64,000 bases of DNA from Opisthorchis felineus (GCA_004794785.1 SJOL01008583.1:550951-614950); one strand, 5' to 3'; shown: positions 25,274 through 36,159, counted from the first letter of the stretch. Notes: a model not told the origin generated them from the letters alone. Numbers and translations: made by a program.

Positions 25274-25459
25274 CTAAATTAAGTGTACTGTACACAAAAC
25301 GGCGTGACATAACAGAATGCGTACACAATAGATGTGACATAGAGAGAGGATCGAATGACAACTCAAACTAGAGACCTTCAACAGCGGACCAATTAAGTCT
25401 GTTAGATTCGGGCGGTGATATTTCTCCAGATCACAGTAAGGCACGTTCACCAACACCAA
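25274..25459 (-). mobile_element. Decayed LINE reverse transcriptase fragment (fingers)
   Basis: The minus-strand frame contains LEKYHRPNLTDLIGPLLK. This closely follows the NYRPISLTSLIGKLLE motif that opens the RT domain of CR1 and Jockey-type LINEs. The preceding VLVNVPYCD could be what is left of the VVPVFKKGD strand. No palm motifs follow. The frame is 61 codons. Confidence 0.4.
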
Positions 25460-26281
25460 TCACGTGCACCTTCTTACCAGCACAGCCGCGCACATGTCGA
25501 CGTGGGTGTTTAGGTCATGACGACTCGGGACGAAAGTGCCTGCAGTCGATTGGGTGACTCCTTGATTAGGGATCCATCGCTTCTTCTTGAAAATACATGG
25601 CAGTTAAGTGACCTCAGTGAACCATGTGCTGACACCACCTAACTGCATTACTAGCACTAGTGTGTCGTTGTTCGCCGGGCTTTCGTTGGTCGATATTTCC
25701 GAAAGGTGCTGTACCAGTCATTCTGATGAAGTTTTACACTGACGAAATGCTCCCATTTGCTTATTTCATGGCTATCTAAAGTTGAAAAACCATTTCCTGG
25801 GAACAACCGGAGGTTTGGTTTGAAACAATCACTGATTACAGCATTATTTTCCGATAAATTTATTAAAGATGAGCATCAGGATTTAGTTTGTATGTGCAGC
25901 TACCGATGTTGATTCCGTTTTCAATAGCAGACAAGACCTTGTGAAATTGAATCAACGTATAGAGGTTAGACAGCAGTTCGGTTGTTAATAGTCAAACGGA
26001 GCAGTTCAGTAGGTGTTATTTGGAAGAATAGATCCAAGCATGGCTCTATGCTGTTCAGTGTAAGGTTAACTTACAATTCCGGATTCGAGGTTGAAATCGC
26101 TCAGCTGGTTTAGCAGATATGGAAGAGTGTGGTTTGTAAGGCAATCGAACTTAGTTTCCTTTGAATCATGAACATTTTTTCTTGTAAATTTTTGGTTCAT
26201 CCCCATAGCTTACCAGTGGGCCCGCCTCCGAAGAACAATCGTAGGAACCCCATTAAGGATGTGGCCTTATCTCACCCTTGT
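25460..26281. other. Gene-free stretch with a second hammerhead-like motif
   Basis: No gene recognised. The hammerhead-like motif at 25723-25755 is listed separately. Confidence 0.4.
25723..25755 (+). ncRNA. Hammerhead-like RNA core (degenerate)
   Basis: A perfect CTGATGA core is followed 14 bases later by GAAA. After GAAA, a short helix III (AUG with CAU around CTCC) puts ATT, a legal NUH triplet, at the cleavage position. Helix II has only about three pairs with an extra A, and I find no helix I. It may be a second diverged copy of the element at 19739 or a chance match. Confidence 0.2.
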
Positions 26282-26485
26282 TCAGTCGTCATCCAAGCTT
26301 ATCTGCTCACGGCGCTCAGCACATGTGAAGACAGTATTGTTCTCAAAAAACGGCCGGCTGAGGACCTTTTCAGGTCCATATGTTCTTGGTAGCAAGTCCT
26401 CCACAGACGTGGCATTTGACAGTGAACTGAACGCAAGAACTGCAAGGGCCGATAGAGCACTTGAGTGAGTTGCAAATTTAACCAT
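26282..26485 (-). CDS. Small open frame with signal-peptide-like N terminus, unknown
   Basis: Read from an internal ATG, the 67-residue product starts MVKFATHSSALSALAVLAFS. A small polar end is followed by a hydrophobic Ala/Leu core and a plausible cleavage after SNATS. The rest (VEDLLPRTYGPEKVL, then an NNT sequon and one Cys) is polar. A donor-like GGTGAGATAAG lies just past the stop. I do not recognise a family. Another 110-codon frame overlaps on the same strand, so this may be chance. Confidence 0.15.
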   Translation of the reverse strand: MVKFATHSSALSALAVLAFSSLSNATSVEDLLPRTYGPEKVLSRPFFENNTVFTCAERREQISLDDD

Positions 26486-28002
26486 GGCAACCAGCTGTTG
26501 GGAGCTGATCTCAGAATAGGATTGCATGTAAATGTCCTAGCTTCCTCATTAAAACAGGCCAAAACAAAGTCACGCACGCGACGGAATCGTTTTATGGTAT
26601 AAAAACAGATTCCTCCGCAATGCTTGCCCAAATTCTTTGAAGCTGCGTATGATTAAAAACATCTCCATTTTAGTCACATAAGACAAAGGACTGAGACTTG
26701 AAACGCAAAGCAACAATCACGTTCACTTTAAAATCTGGGAGGTGCGGTGGTCTTAATCTTCCGTTTTGAATAATGCAAACACCTGACAGTTGGCATGGTG
26801 GAGCAACTAAATGCTTACTATGAAAGCATGAGGCAATTCCCCGGATTATTTTAAAAAAGTTTCAATATATTCTGGCCTATTGAAATAGCACAAACTTCCG
26901 GCGCGCACGTCTTATTTGAAGGGTCTCTATGGGTGAATTGTGCCACCTCATCTTGAGTGCCTGTGGGTGAACTGGAGTGAGTTTATCTCATTTTACTCTC
27001 TTGTCTGGTCGGTGTAGCAGGTGAGTGGCCATCCACTGCTGTGCAAAACCCTAAATCCTAAGTAACGACAACCTGAGGTCTATCGTTAAGCCGTAAACGC
27101 CAGTGAAATTGAGAGCTTCTTTTGGTAACCTCATTCGAATTAATCTCTGTTGTAAACCAGTACCAGTGGTTTGGACGAAGCACGTGTGGCTCCAACCTAG
27201 TGTGAAGTACCAGCTCATCTCAAACTCCGTCGATCAGCAGATCTGTTTCGGAACGAAGCCGCTGGCTACATGTTTTTTTCCAAAGGGACGCCATTTCGCA
27301 TTCGTCGAGGTTTTAACAACCTGGTTTTTCATCGTATGTTTTCATAACTGGTTCTCTGTGAACAATCGTTTCCTTTATCTAACGTCAGTCCTACTTGTCA
27401 CTAGACGATTAAATATGAACTAAAATGGTAAACGAGATTTGACTGGTGCTTTGATTGCAGCGGATTTTCGGGTGAGATTTTCCCAGGTGAAACATTCTAT
27501 TCAGGATTATCAGGCCATGGTTGGTTCTTGTGTTGAGATGTTTCCAAATTTCTGGGGGTCTGATCGTCATAGAACTTGCTCACCGCGGTTACATAGGAGA
27601 ATGAAGATACTGGCTAGATGTGTAGACGTTGTGTAGGCATTTTCCGTGCTTAGAGAAATTCTGATTTTACCACTTATGTTCGCCATCATTACAGGAGTCT
27701 TCCAACTGTCTCCAATATCGGACTATGAGATACGTATATTATCAAACTACACTGGAATGCGAATGTTCCTCTACCGCCAGCTGGCACAGTGCCTGCTAAC
27801 CAATCAAATGCCAAGAATATTAGCCAATGGCGGCATGTGAAAATCCGCCCAAAGGTTTTGAACCTTCGTATGCAGGATTGAAGCGTGGTTAACAAATGCG
27901 ACCGCCATTGTTCACAGCATGCATCCATTTCGCATGAATTACGGTACGAATTTCCGCATACATCGATGTGTGAGTGTGTGCATCATTGTGGATTAGCAAC
28001 AA
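26486..28002. other. Gene-free stretch upstream of the two-pass membrane protein
   Basis: The frames at 27103-27423 and 27646-27840 (+) have no convincing motif. The second contains QLSPISDYEIRIL, slightly like a LINE endonuclease SDH end, but it lacks the histidine. Any promoter or first exon of the 28003 gene would lie here; I cannot point to one. Confidence 0.35.
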
Positions 28003-28491
28003 ATGCCAGGTTTTGAATGTTCGGATAAATGCAGTAACTGTCAACACTTTCAGAACTCCACAAATTCGCCCACAATCCATCCAAGTATTAGTGTACCCAG
28101 TGTCAACAGATGTCGACAGTATGTTAGCCTCCGTGCACGGATTTATTTTTGCTGTGTAATTTTGTGCGCGGTCGTTGGTTTAGTTTTATTAATCGCTGCA
28201 AGCCTTATTTTCTACGTACGCACTGGCCTAATGTTGACAACTGGTAGCAAACAGACATCACTGACCCCTAAAGCTGCACTGTCATTCCTTGCGGTAGCAA
28301 AGTGGGTTGCGCTTGTCCTACTTATTGTGGGTGGATTGCTTCTCGTCTCCGGAGTGATTTTGTGTTACATAAACCGACGCATGACACCATACGGATTACG
28401 TCTGAGTGATACCACACTACGTCCCCAGATGACACGAGCCTCCGTAAATTTGGAACTTCCAAAGGTTATTATTAATAGACTCTCTATGTGA
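28003..28491 (+). CDS. Two-pass membrane protein of unknown function
   Basis: This 162-residue protein is uninterrupted and compositionally clean. Residues 1-46 are polar and Cys-rich (C6, C10, C13, C37). The first membrane helix is at about 47-72 (IYFCCVILCAVVGLVLLIAA in its core). A polar loop of about 25 residues follows. The second helix is at about 96-123 (WVALVLLIVGGLLLVSGVIL). A basic, Thr/Leu-containing tail starts NRRMTPYG. With both termini on the same side, it has the hairpin topology of many small TMEM proteins, but I recognise no specific family. An acceptor-like ACACTTTCAG ends exactly after codon 17 (28053), in phase 0. The true first coding exon might therefore lie upstream, with this exon starting at N18. 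The C terminus (VIINRLSM) is short and polar. It is likely a plasma or endomembrane protein; function is not inferred. Confidence 0.65.
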   Translation: MPGFECSDKCSNCQHFQNSTNSPTIHPSISVPSVNRCRQYVSLRARIYFCCVILCAVVGLVLLIAASLIFYVRTGLMLTTGSKQTSLTPKAALSFLAVAKWVALVLLIVGGLLLVSGVILCYINRRMTPYGLRLSDTTLRPQMTRASVNLELPKVIINRLSM

Positions 28492-28996
28492 ACGAAACTG
28501 ACAAGCTATTGTCATGTCCAAGTCGTTTGTCCATTCTGTTGCTCGCCAGGCTGACCACTGAAAACCATCATGCGGACGTTGTTTTCTCTGACTAAGAGAA
28601 ATCTCATCACTTGACGTCAATGAGAATTTTTCATCAGATCCAATCTCCTTATCTATACAAATTTAACAAATGCACTCGAAGGTGAGTGATAATCACACAA
28701 GCCTTGCAAAGTCGACAAAATGCTGCGGCCGCAGCGAAGACTTGATAGACCTGAATCAAGTTCAAATCAAGTAGGCAAAAATGTAGCGAGATTCGGAGAA
28801 GCCTAACCGCACCTTTGTACGCAACGGTTAATTAAATTCCAAGCCGATGGACTAGCATGTTTCACTATCAAGACCATCCATTTTTGTGCTTTCTTCTGAT
28901 CTAGTTCGACGTATAACATTCATATTTTAGCTCCGATCCTCCAGTTTAGCTCTGTAATGATTTTATGATAAATATGGACTTGTTACGCGCCAAACC

Positions 28997-29002
28997 AATA
29001 AA
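28997..29002 (+). terminator. Candidate polyadenylation signal AATAAA
   Basis: AATAAA about 500 bp after the stop of the two-pass membrane protein, inside ACCAATAAAGC. It is a plausible transcript end for that gene. Confidence 0.35.
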
Positions 29003-29691
29003 GCATTACGTTGAAAGATCAGAGGGTATGTATTGCTATTAGAGTCAGCCAAAAATACGTGCGGAAAACCATAGACGATGAATTATTGATGAGCATATTT
29101 TTTGCACACTACCAAAATTTACGAAGCTCCTATGTCCCTATATTCAGACGTATTCACGGTTACTTTCTTCACTTTGTTCAAATTATCGATACCGTCTTGC
29201 ATCTCATAATTCTGTCATGTCTGCAAAACCTACATCGGCACGTGATTTAATTTAATAGTCGAAAACATTTGAGAGTAAAAATATCGCTTAAATTGGACAC
29301 CATCGTGCGGTTTTAGTTCCATTTCTTGTTCTTCAAGTATGGAAAAAAACATTAAAAATCTAATTTTTTGACATGCGAATAAAGAGTGATTTCTCCACCA
29401 AACACAATTGCATTGCTAATTTCCCGTTTACAACACACCCCGAAAATTTCAAACTAAATCGCCGCCTTATCATCGGTAACTCATGGTTTCATAGGATATT
29501 GTCTGCTGCCTTAATTTTATTTCATGTGTCCTAGTTAGCGAAGAAGTTTCCCAAGCTTCAGATGCAAGAATCCCGGAAATTTTGCTTTAAGCCTAAAGCT
29601 AAAATGCAGACTGATTGGCCTATTTTATATATATGGTATTTACTCTGCGGCTGACAAATGCCGGTAATCCTTTTAATCTTAGTGCGGTAAG
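29003..29691. other. Gene-free stretch
   Basis: A 79-codon plus-strand frame at 29011-29250 has no motif. I see nothing else. Confidence 0.4.
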
Positions 29692-30269
29692 ATGCTGACC
29701 GCAAGCCCACCTGGTTTTACTGGCTTTTTCGTTTACCTTCAAAGCACACCTCCTCAAGGAGTTTTGCCCCTAACTCAAAATATCGCAATAGGATATGGAG
29801 ACATTCTTCTGGAGATGAAAGTCCAGTGGCTGTTGGAGGCAGTAGCTAGCAGCTTTAATTCTTGTCAGCAGTCACTTGAAGGCCATTTGTGAACGACTTC
29901 AAAAGGACTTGTGTGATTAGCTCATATTTAACATCCTGGGCCAATATGCCCAGGAGCAACCTACCTATAAGTAACCATATGGTGTCCACATAAGGTCATG
30001 AACAACCAAAGGTTGACGTAGGGATAATAACCTAACTGATGTTCCATGGAGTAAGATCGATTAGTGGATCTTCATCGAAAGACGTTCCACCTGGGCTAGG
30101 ATACTTCAGGTGGAAACTTTGTAGCCAGACTATCCGAAGGTCACTTGCACAACTGTACTTAGGATTTAACGTCATTGCAACAAAAAGTTTCCAGTGTCTA
30201 GATAGTACTGAGACTGACTTGAAAATCTGTAGGCCCATACCTTTCAGGATCGAAGAAGTCAAAAACTAG
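29692..30269 (+). mobile_element. Decayed CR1-like LINE reverse transcriptase, palm to thumb
   Basis: Three plus-strand frames give LINE motifs in the right order. At 29740-29810, TPPQGVLPLTQNIAIGYGDI matches motif B leading into motif C (VPQGSVLGPLLFxIYINDL). At 29812-29910, a W and SSFNSCQQSLEGHL match the segment after the catalytic FADD, and in another frame RLQKDLCD matches the following LQxDLD helix. At 30170-30260, NVIATKSFQCLDST and LKICRPI match the thumb motif (LGxIRRSFxxLD ... LYxxxIRPxLEY). The FADD aspartates are gone and stops interrupt the frames, so it is inactive. Recognising three consecutive RT regions makes this one of the firmer LINE calls here. Confidence 0.5.
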
Positions 30270-30389
30270 CTCATTTGACGAACTGTTTGAACCGTTTGCC
30301 GGTGAAAATCCTAGTTTCCTGGGACCTAAGCCGTAGCACAACGGAAGGAGATTATACGTACAAAAGATTCCCTCCATATTTCTTTACAG

Positions 30390-30462
30390 GTTGGAGATAC
30401 ACAGTTTTTACGCAGAATGGAGACACAGGAAACCGAAAAAAATGTCACTCTTGATTTCATGG
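30390..30462 (+). CDS. Candidate 73-bp internal exon
   Basis: A strong acceptor (CCATATTTCTTTACAG, AG at 30388-30389) and a strong donor (ATGG followed by GTGAGA, GT at 30463) enclose 73 bp. In phase 0 it reads VGDTQFLRRMETQETEKNVT then LDFM, with no stop. A second frame is also open. No family is recognised. It could be an internal exon of a long gene crossing the window, but chance acceptor-donor pairs at this distance are common. Confidence 0.2.
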
Positions 30463-30976
30463 GTGAGACGGTGCTGCAAATGTTGTCATTCTGTCGCTGA
30501 ACAACGTTACACGCCGAGTGTCGTAAGCATTTTACGAGCTGCTACATTAAACTAGCGGCTTTCGAAAAAGTAAACTTGCTCGCCCAAAGGAGATCCAGCG
30601 AGCCTCGCATTGAAGGATTTGGAAAATGGATGACCCTTGCTTCATCAAGAAGGAAAAACAATTTAATCAGTAAAAAAGAAAGGGCCATTTTGTTAGGTGT
30701 TCGGCGACAATCTCTGATTATAACTTACTTAACCCTTGATAAACGGCAGTAAACATCTGCCTCCGTACTCAGCATGCTGATTTTAATCAAAAGCGACGGT
30801 CTCGTTCATGGGTAAATACACAGTATTCATGGTTGTTTTACATTTGATGAGTGAGATCGTTTCACAAATTAGATCAAACGTTTGACCACATTCACTAGCA
30901 TAGCATAATTTAAAACTTCAGTTCAGTCTGGTCCACTTATTTCCATTTCAGTCGAGTACAGGTCAGTGCAATTCAG

Positions 30977-32040
30977 CTACAAACTGCGAAATAGATGCTT
31001 GGTGGTCAAGGTATGTCCAGCCATGAAGTGGGGACAAAGACGTGCTGGAATCGCTATACTTACTATTTTGTTTATTCCTAATTGTAGTAGTTTTCTGGTG
31101 GTTTGGAGACTGTGGCACCCGAAAATTTGGAGCATATCACCACTGACTCTTCGGCGTGACAGTGTCTGTCGATGATGTTCATCATTACTGTAAAGTTTCC
31201 CAGGGTCGCTATCCCGGATCTCACCCTTACAAACGTTTTGTAAACTTTGCAGGAGTGAATCGCACGTAAGGCCTAGGGAAGAACTATATTGATTATTTCG
31301 GACGGTATTAACCGAAATCAGAGGGCAAATGTGAACCGAAATGATCTGCATGTGGAACGCCCTAGATTTAGGGTGTAATCTAACGTTTCCGGCAATAGAT
31401 TAAGCTTATCAATCATGGTAGATCGCAGAGGTTATTTCAAGGCCTAAAAAGGTTTGTGATTGGTTTATTCATTGGTATCGTTCAGTGCCGCCGACTTTAG
31501 CAAACCGCTTCTCATCCCAAAAGAAACCAGGTAAACAAAGCCTTAATGCACTTAGAATCAAGTGGTCAACTTAACTTATCGGCCGAAATCGTGAAACATT
31601 TACCGATGTGAGCTGACGTTACAAGAAACAGCCATTGAGTTTTCTCACTGGCTTATGTGACTGAAGATTTCCCAATGAAAGATGAAAAATAAGGTTCTAC
31701 TTTTGTCAGTTATTGGTTAGTAACCCCATTACCACCATGTTCCGATTGTTATTCACATGTCAGTTCCGCCAACCTAACCTGTGTAATTCGTTCGATCACC
31801 AAAATGTACAGTCGGAAAAGCCACAACGGTTCTGCTCTAAATATCAGGTTCGCGTCAGGAAGTCGGCTCACCTCTTTTATGTCATCTTCGAACAGATTTA
31901 TATCGTTTATATATATCGTTCCATACAACACAAACGCAGTGGATATCAAACGAAATATAAAAAAAACTTCGTTAACACAAAACTCTTGTGTATCCTACAC
32001 ATTACACTGGTATGTAAGGCAAACATGTCTGATAGGATAT
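30977..32040 (-). mobile_element. Decayed CR1-like LINE, reverse transcriptase to C terminus
   Basis: In minus-strand order, near 31950-32000 CRIHKSFVLTKFFLYFV is a clear degraded copy of motif B (SGIPQGSVLGPFLFLIFV). Near 31860-31930, TIYINDINLFEDDIKE keeps YIND and a LF-x-DD-x-K catalytic motif, but with the usual 10-20 residues between them deleted. Near 31110-31200, QTLSRRRVSGDMLQIFGCHS matches the C-terminal SLxYRRxRGDMIxxFKxLHS motif of CR1-type proteins. The distance between RT and C terminus (about 700 bp) is right for one element. At least one frameshift and one stop break it. The 124-codon frame at 30977-31351 is its longest open piece. Confidence 0.55.
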
Positions 32041-34440
32041 GTTGGATATGTCACCCAAGATTCCAGAAACTAGACAGTGTACTTAGTAACATCTGGTGAG
32101 GCTCAGAGACCGGTTTCTTGTTAGGGAAGGCAACTCCCGTGCAGTTGTAACAATGGCCGATTTGCCGAGTATTGTTCGTAGCTTGAGCATCTAGAAACAT
32201 TGTATACATGTCTTTACATGTAGGGTCTTTACCATAAGGTGCTCCAAAATGAGTACTGAGTGATTTTCTCAAATCATGTTCACGTCAGTTGGTACTTAAT
32301 TTAGCAGCACCTAGGTCCGTAGAACCGTGGGATTAGCCCGCAACCCACGGGTGACCTGGTCGTCATGGCAGAATGGCAAACGTGAGGCACGTGGTTGGTT
32401 CCGAGAAACATGCCAACCTGTGGGGGAAGCATTACCAGGAGGGCAATCTTCATGATTTCATTTCCGGTTTTGTCTTGCTCAGCAATCGCAATCATGCAGG
32501 AAAAGCCCTGAATCATATTCTGACCAGCGTAAACCAACTTAAACCGATGACCTTTGACACTGATATGCGCCTCAGGTATATGAGCTTCATTTGCCGGTTT
32601 ATTACCCTTGTTGGAGAATAGCGCACTTCGGTACTCAATTCAATAGCACGAAGAGGTTGAATTCGGTTGATGGCATTTTCATACGCAGATGATTTGGCCT
32701 AAGTGTCAATGGAAAATCCGGTAGCGAGTTAAACGTAACAACCAATCAACTTCTCAATTCTGCTCTGAATTATCACCACCTGCTTGCAGTCGGCATCGCA
32801 CATGCACAAACAGTCTCGCAATTAAGGCGGGAACTTCATGTAAAATATAGCGCTTCCGATCACACTTTAGTCGTTACATTCGATCCTCGATCAACGAGAC
32901 GTATGATTACTCAAAGCTCTGTGTAATATATCAAATTACCACACAAAAACTACGAACAATTAACAAACGGTGCACAAAAATACAGTCCAACTTTCCCTCG
33001 CACCCATGACCCCTACGCGAAGGTTATCGATTTGTTTGCATGTTGCACAGTCATGCAAGTACACTTGACCGACATCGGGTATTTGGTGATGAAATAGCAC
33101 CACGTGTTTACAGCGCAATCATGAGCTTCGACGCTAGTTGACACACACTGTAAGGTGGCATTCAGGATTGTTGAAGCCACTAAGGACCAATTATTGGTCA
33201 TGATGCTGAGTGAAATACAGTCATGTTTGGCACAGGGAGCATCCTAATTAAAATCGTCCATTCTGCGGTCGAAATCAGGTCGATGATTTGTATTTATTCC
33301 AGTGAACCCAGGAGTTCCTAGAATTGCCTGTTTTTTCGGCGACCAGCTTTACAATTCACATTTGGCGTGAGGCTGTTCAAAACCCTAGGTAACGGTGTAA
33401 ATGTATTTTACTGTGAAACCAAGCCTTCCGTTCTTTTCCCAGGGGAACGCCGCGAAATTGTAAATTTTCCCTCTCCAAATTTTGTTACTTGAGGTTCTAT
33501 TGCTACGTGCCAATTTTAGTTTCCGAAATCGTAATTTTGTTACACACCATTGCATTGAGTTTTTCGTCACAAATTTGAATACAGCCTAGGAGAAGTAAAT
33601 CAACAGTCAATGTGAGGCGTGAACATTTTTAGCAGAACAGAAACGGTTCGAACTCAAACACGAATACATGGACGTAAAACGCTACTCACAAGGTTTCTGA
33701 AAAATCTTCGATTTATGGCTTCTCGCAAAACACGGAAGTACTTTTTGACTAGTAATCTTGAGCTCCATTTAGTTCGCATGAACCTGAATGACGTCATTGG
33801 GCAGTGAAGTTGATGGCCTCAAATTTTTAGGCTGCCTAAACCGGATTTGTTCATCTGTAGCAGGCATCCCAAGAATGGATGCAACTGGAAATACCCCACT
33901 GTTGAAAAACTGAAAATGATAAATATTTCTGGAAAACAGGTTTTACATAGCATCAGACAATCACTAGACTTGTCCCAAGAAGGCGGACAACCAGGAAGAG
34001 CGTGTACATGAAACTGGATAATATATTTATTATCAACACTAGAGCATCTCTTTGATTTTTGGGACTTCAGTGAGGTCTCCATCTCAGAAGATCCAGAAAG
34101 TTCAATTCGCTAAACGATGCCTTAATAATTGCATTAATACTCATCCATCAGATGGAAGTCGAACACAAAAAGGTTATTATTTTATATCAAACTGTGCAGG
34201 ACAAGTTCGCGGAAATTCACCTACTGGGTAAACTTCAGTTAGCAGCTGGAATGAAAACACTTCACGCAACTCAGAAATGAAACACTCATTACCCTAGTTG
34301 AAACCACGCAAGTTCAGGCACGGAAAAGCAAAAGGTCACAAACAGCTAGGTCATATAAGTGGAAGGCTAAATTGAGCGCAGAGCAATCTGGATGAGAAAA
34401 TGAAGTGCCTGTTTTAAATTACAATAATAATACGTAGACT
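32041..34440. other. Gene-free stretch
   Basis: No gene recognised. Opposing frames at 32301-32537 (-) and 32373-32621 (+) overlap and have no motif. CCGTGGG/CCCACGG at 32325-32350 is a weak inverted repeat. GCGTGAGGCTGTTCAAAACC near 33366 may be a fragment of the interspersed repeat family. Confidence 0.35.
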
Positions 34441-34590
34441 TAATGCACTATCCATAAGGTTGATGAAAACCCTTCGACAGCGCACGACAGGCTTCGCCCT
34501 TCTTGGGGCTCATCAGCTAGGTAGGATTCAGCTGGGTTCTAGATGAGTCACCCGTCAAAACGAAATTGGTATGCAAATGAGTGTATTTCG
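34441..34590. repeat. Interspersed repeat family copy, well preserved
   Basis: CACTATCCATAAGGTTGATG, GAAAACCC, TTCTTGGGGCTCATCAGCTA and AAATTGGTATGCAAATGAGT occur in this order within 150 bp. This is the most complete set of the family landmarks in the window. Confidence 0.5.
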
Positions 34591-34625
34591 CTAATACCTA
34601 GACTTGTACCATATAAGCGTTGAAT

Positions 34626-34890
34626 TCAGCAACTGGTGGAAGGAGAACTCAAAAGCACATCTGGTTTGTATTTGCCGTTAAGTGGATCGGAACGTAAAAC
34701 CTGGACAGACTTCAAGAAGGGGCACATCACCAAGCTGAGGAGCTGACAATGCAATAAAGCAGCCGGAAGCAGGAGGGTGACAAAAAAATGCTGGAAACCG
34801 ACGTAATGAAACAAAATGTAAATTCGTCACTGTCGGCTGAAAAGGAACATTTATTGACCTCCGAGATGCAGATAATCTTCAAGAGTAGTG
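34626..34890 (-). mobile_element. Decayed LINE reverse transcriptase fragment (fingers)
   Basis: In the minus frame ending at 34626, CPFLKSVQVLRSDPLNGKYK and PDVLLSS align with the RT entry motif (PIFKKG...SDPxNYRPISLLS). In the overlapping frame just upstream, CFRLLYCIVSSSAW resembles the FxLLFNxSLxxGxxPxxW helix that precedes it. The two lie in different frames, so a frameshift separates them. It directly abuts an interspersed repeat copy. Confidence 0.4.
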
Positions 34891-35418
34891 GCGAACTGCC
34901 CAAGAGGAGAAACACCAGGTCAGCTCCAGGATACGCTCAACATCTTGTTCGGTTTTTAGCATAGGCTCAATACGAGTTCCAGGCTAGCCGCGAGAGCGTA
35001 GGAAATCAGCAACCGGTGAACGGCTTTGAAGTAAAATTACTTAGCCATGTAAACTTTGATCTAAAAGGTCTCGCGATAAATGATGTCGCATTCCGAGATC
35101 TTTGCTCACAGTTGATGGTACCTCGTGTCTTTCCGATTAATACCTACTATTTTCTTTGCCAGTTGGAGGGGATAACTGTTGGAACTTACCGTTTCCAACT
35201 GAGAAAATTCATGTACCATATCCTTTGGGTCTTAATCAGTCATGTTCTTATTATCGTTGTACAATCAGAATTACTTTCAATTATATGACTCCTACGTGCA
35301 TATTAGCACAGCACATTTCATGTTTTTCTTACTGGAGTTCATAAGTGCAAAACAAGTGTGCGTAACAAGGGTTTGAACTATAAAAATGGTTAAATTAGTT
35401 TTCTCTTCTTTCCCGTAG
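34891..35418. other. No recognised gene
   Basis: A 90-codon plus-strand frame at 35016-35288 ends in a hydrophobic segment (WVLISHVLIIVV), but no family or splice context supports it. Confidence 0.35.
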
Positions 35419-35674
35419 ACATCGGTTTATGCGCCTGGTTCGAAAATTTAAAGAAAGTACATCAAGGGCTCCCCACATGCAACTTGTGACTGCTGCATTC
35501 CTTCGAGAAATATTCCATGCAGCGCATTCGTTTGGCAGAGCCCTACATTCATTTGTTCCCCACCCACAACCAAATGGAGAGGATTCTCATCCACAAGTCG
35601 TTCTAGGCAGGAGGGACTATTTACGTATCTGTTACACGTTGGTCGTCGTTTACATTAATGCCATTAACGCCTAG
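35419..35674 (+). CDS. Candidate terminal exon, unknown protein
   Basis: A very strong acceptor (TTTCTCTTCTTTCCCGTAG, AG at 35417-35418) opens a frame that runs 84 codons to a TAG. It starts HRFMRLVRKFKESTSRAPHM, then QLVTAAFLREIFHAAHSFGR, then a His/Pro-rich stretch, then a hydrophobic end (YTLVVVYINAINA). The first half looks like an amphipathic helical protein segment, and codon use appears unbiased. I recognise no family. An internal donor at TTAC|GTATCT (about 35627) would make a shorter internal exon. Of the orphan exon candidates, this has the best acceptor. Confidence 0.3.
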
Positions 35675-35943
35675 TGAGAGACATACTGGGCCATCACACG
35701 ACCTGCTGGACCCGACGACTGAATCACACTTCTTGCGCGTGACCTTACAGGTTACGTTGGTTTGATTGGTTCGCAGCACATAATGTTCGGCAAAAGATGT
35801 ATACAGGCGGTTCACCAGTAGTGGGAGAGTGGGCTGTAGTCTGTTGCTGGATGTTGAACATCAAACTTATTATATACATAATAAAACTTGCTCAGTGAAA
35901 GTATGATGCGACCACGTCACGTTAGTGTAGCCCAAAATCGTCG

Positions 35944-36159
35944 GCCTTATTGGGACACATCGCCCAGATGCCTTCGTCAGTTTTCCGCTTCAAGTCACTG
36001 TCAGCCGTATCGCCTTGCCCCTTGTCTATTGAAAATCGTATCATGAAGAAACATTTAGCCGATAGTTTGAAGCATGACCTATCTTCTTCACGCAGAACGG
36101 AATGCAGGTTTTTTGACCATATAGTTAACTACCAGAGCAAACCTAGGTTGCTGGGATAA
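35944..36159 (+). mobile_element. Decayed LINE C-terminal fragment
   Basis: The plus-strand frame starts LLGHIAQMPSSVFRFKSLSA. It resembles the C-terminal motif of many flatworm LINE polyproteins (W-LGHVxRMPxxRLPxxxLFS), which lies well after the RT. The tail (KKHLADSLKHDLSSS) is unrecognised. Similarity is short but the motif is characteristic. Confidence 0.4.

Noticed and set aside
27646..27840. QLSPISDYEIRIL resembling the SDH end of a LINE endonuclease
   Set aside because: The essential histidine is Tyr and no other endonuclease motif precedes it.
30952..30961. Ten-base micro-exon between TTTCCATTTCAG and GTCAGT
   Set aside because: Flatworms do have micro-exon genes, but this site lies in a run of repeated TTCAGT words and has no neighbouring micro-exons in a consistent series.
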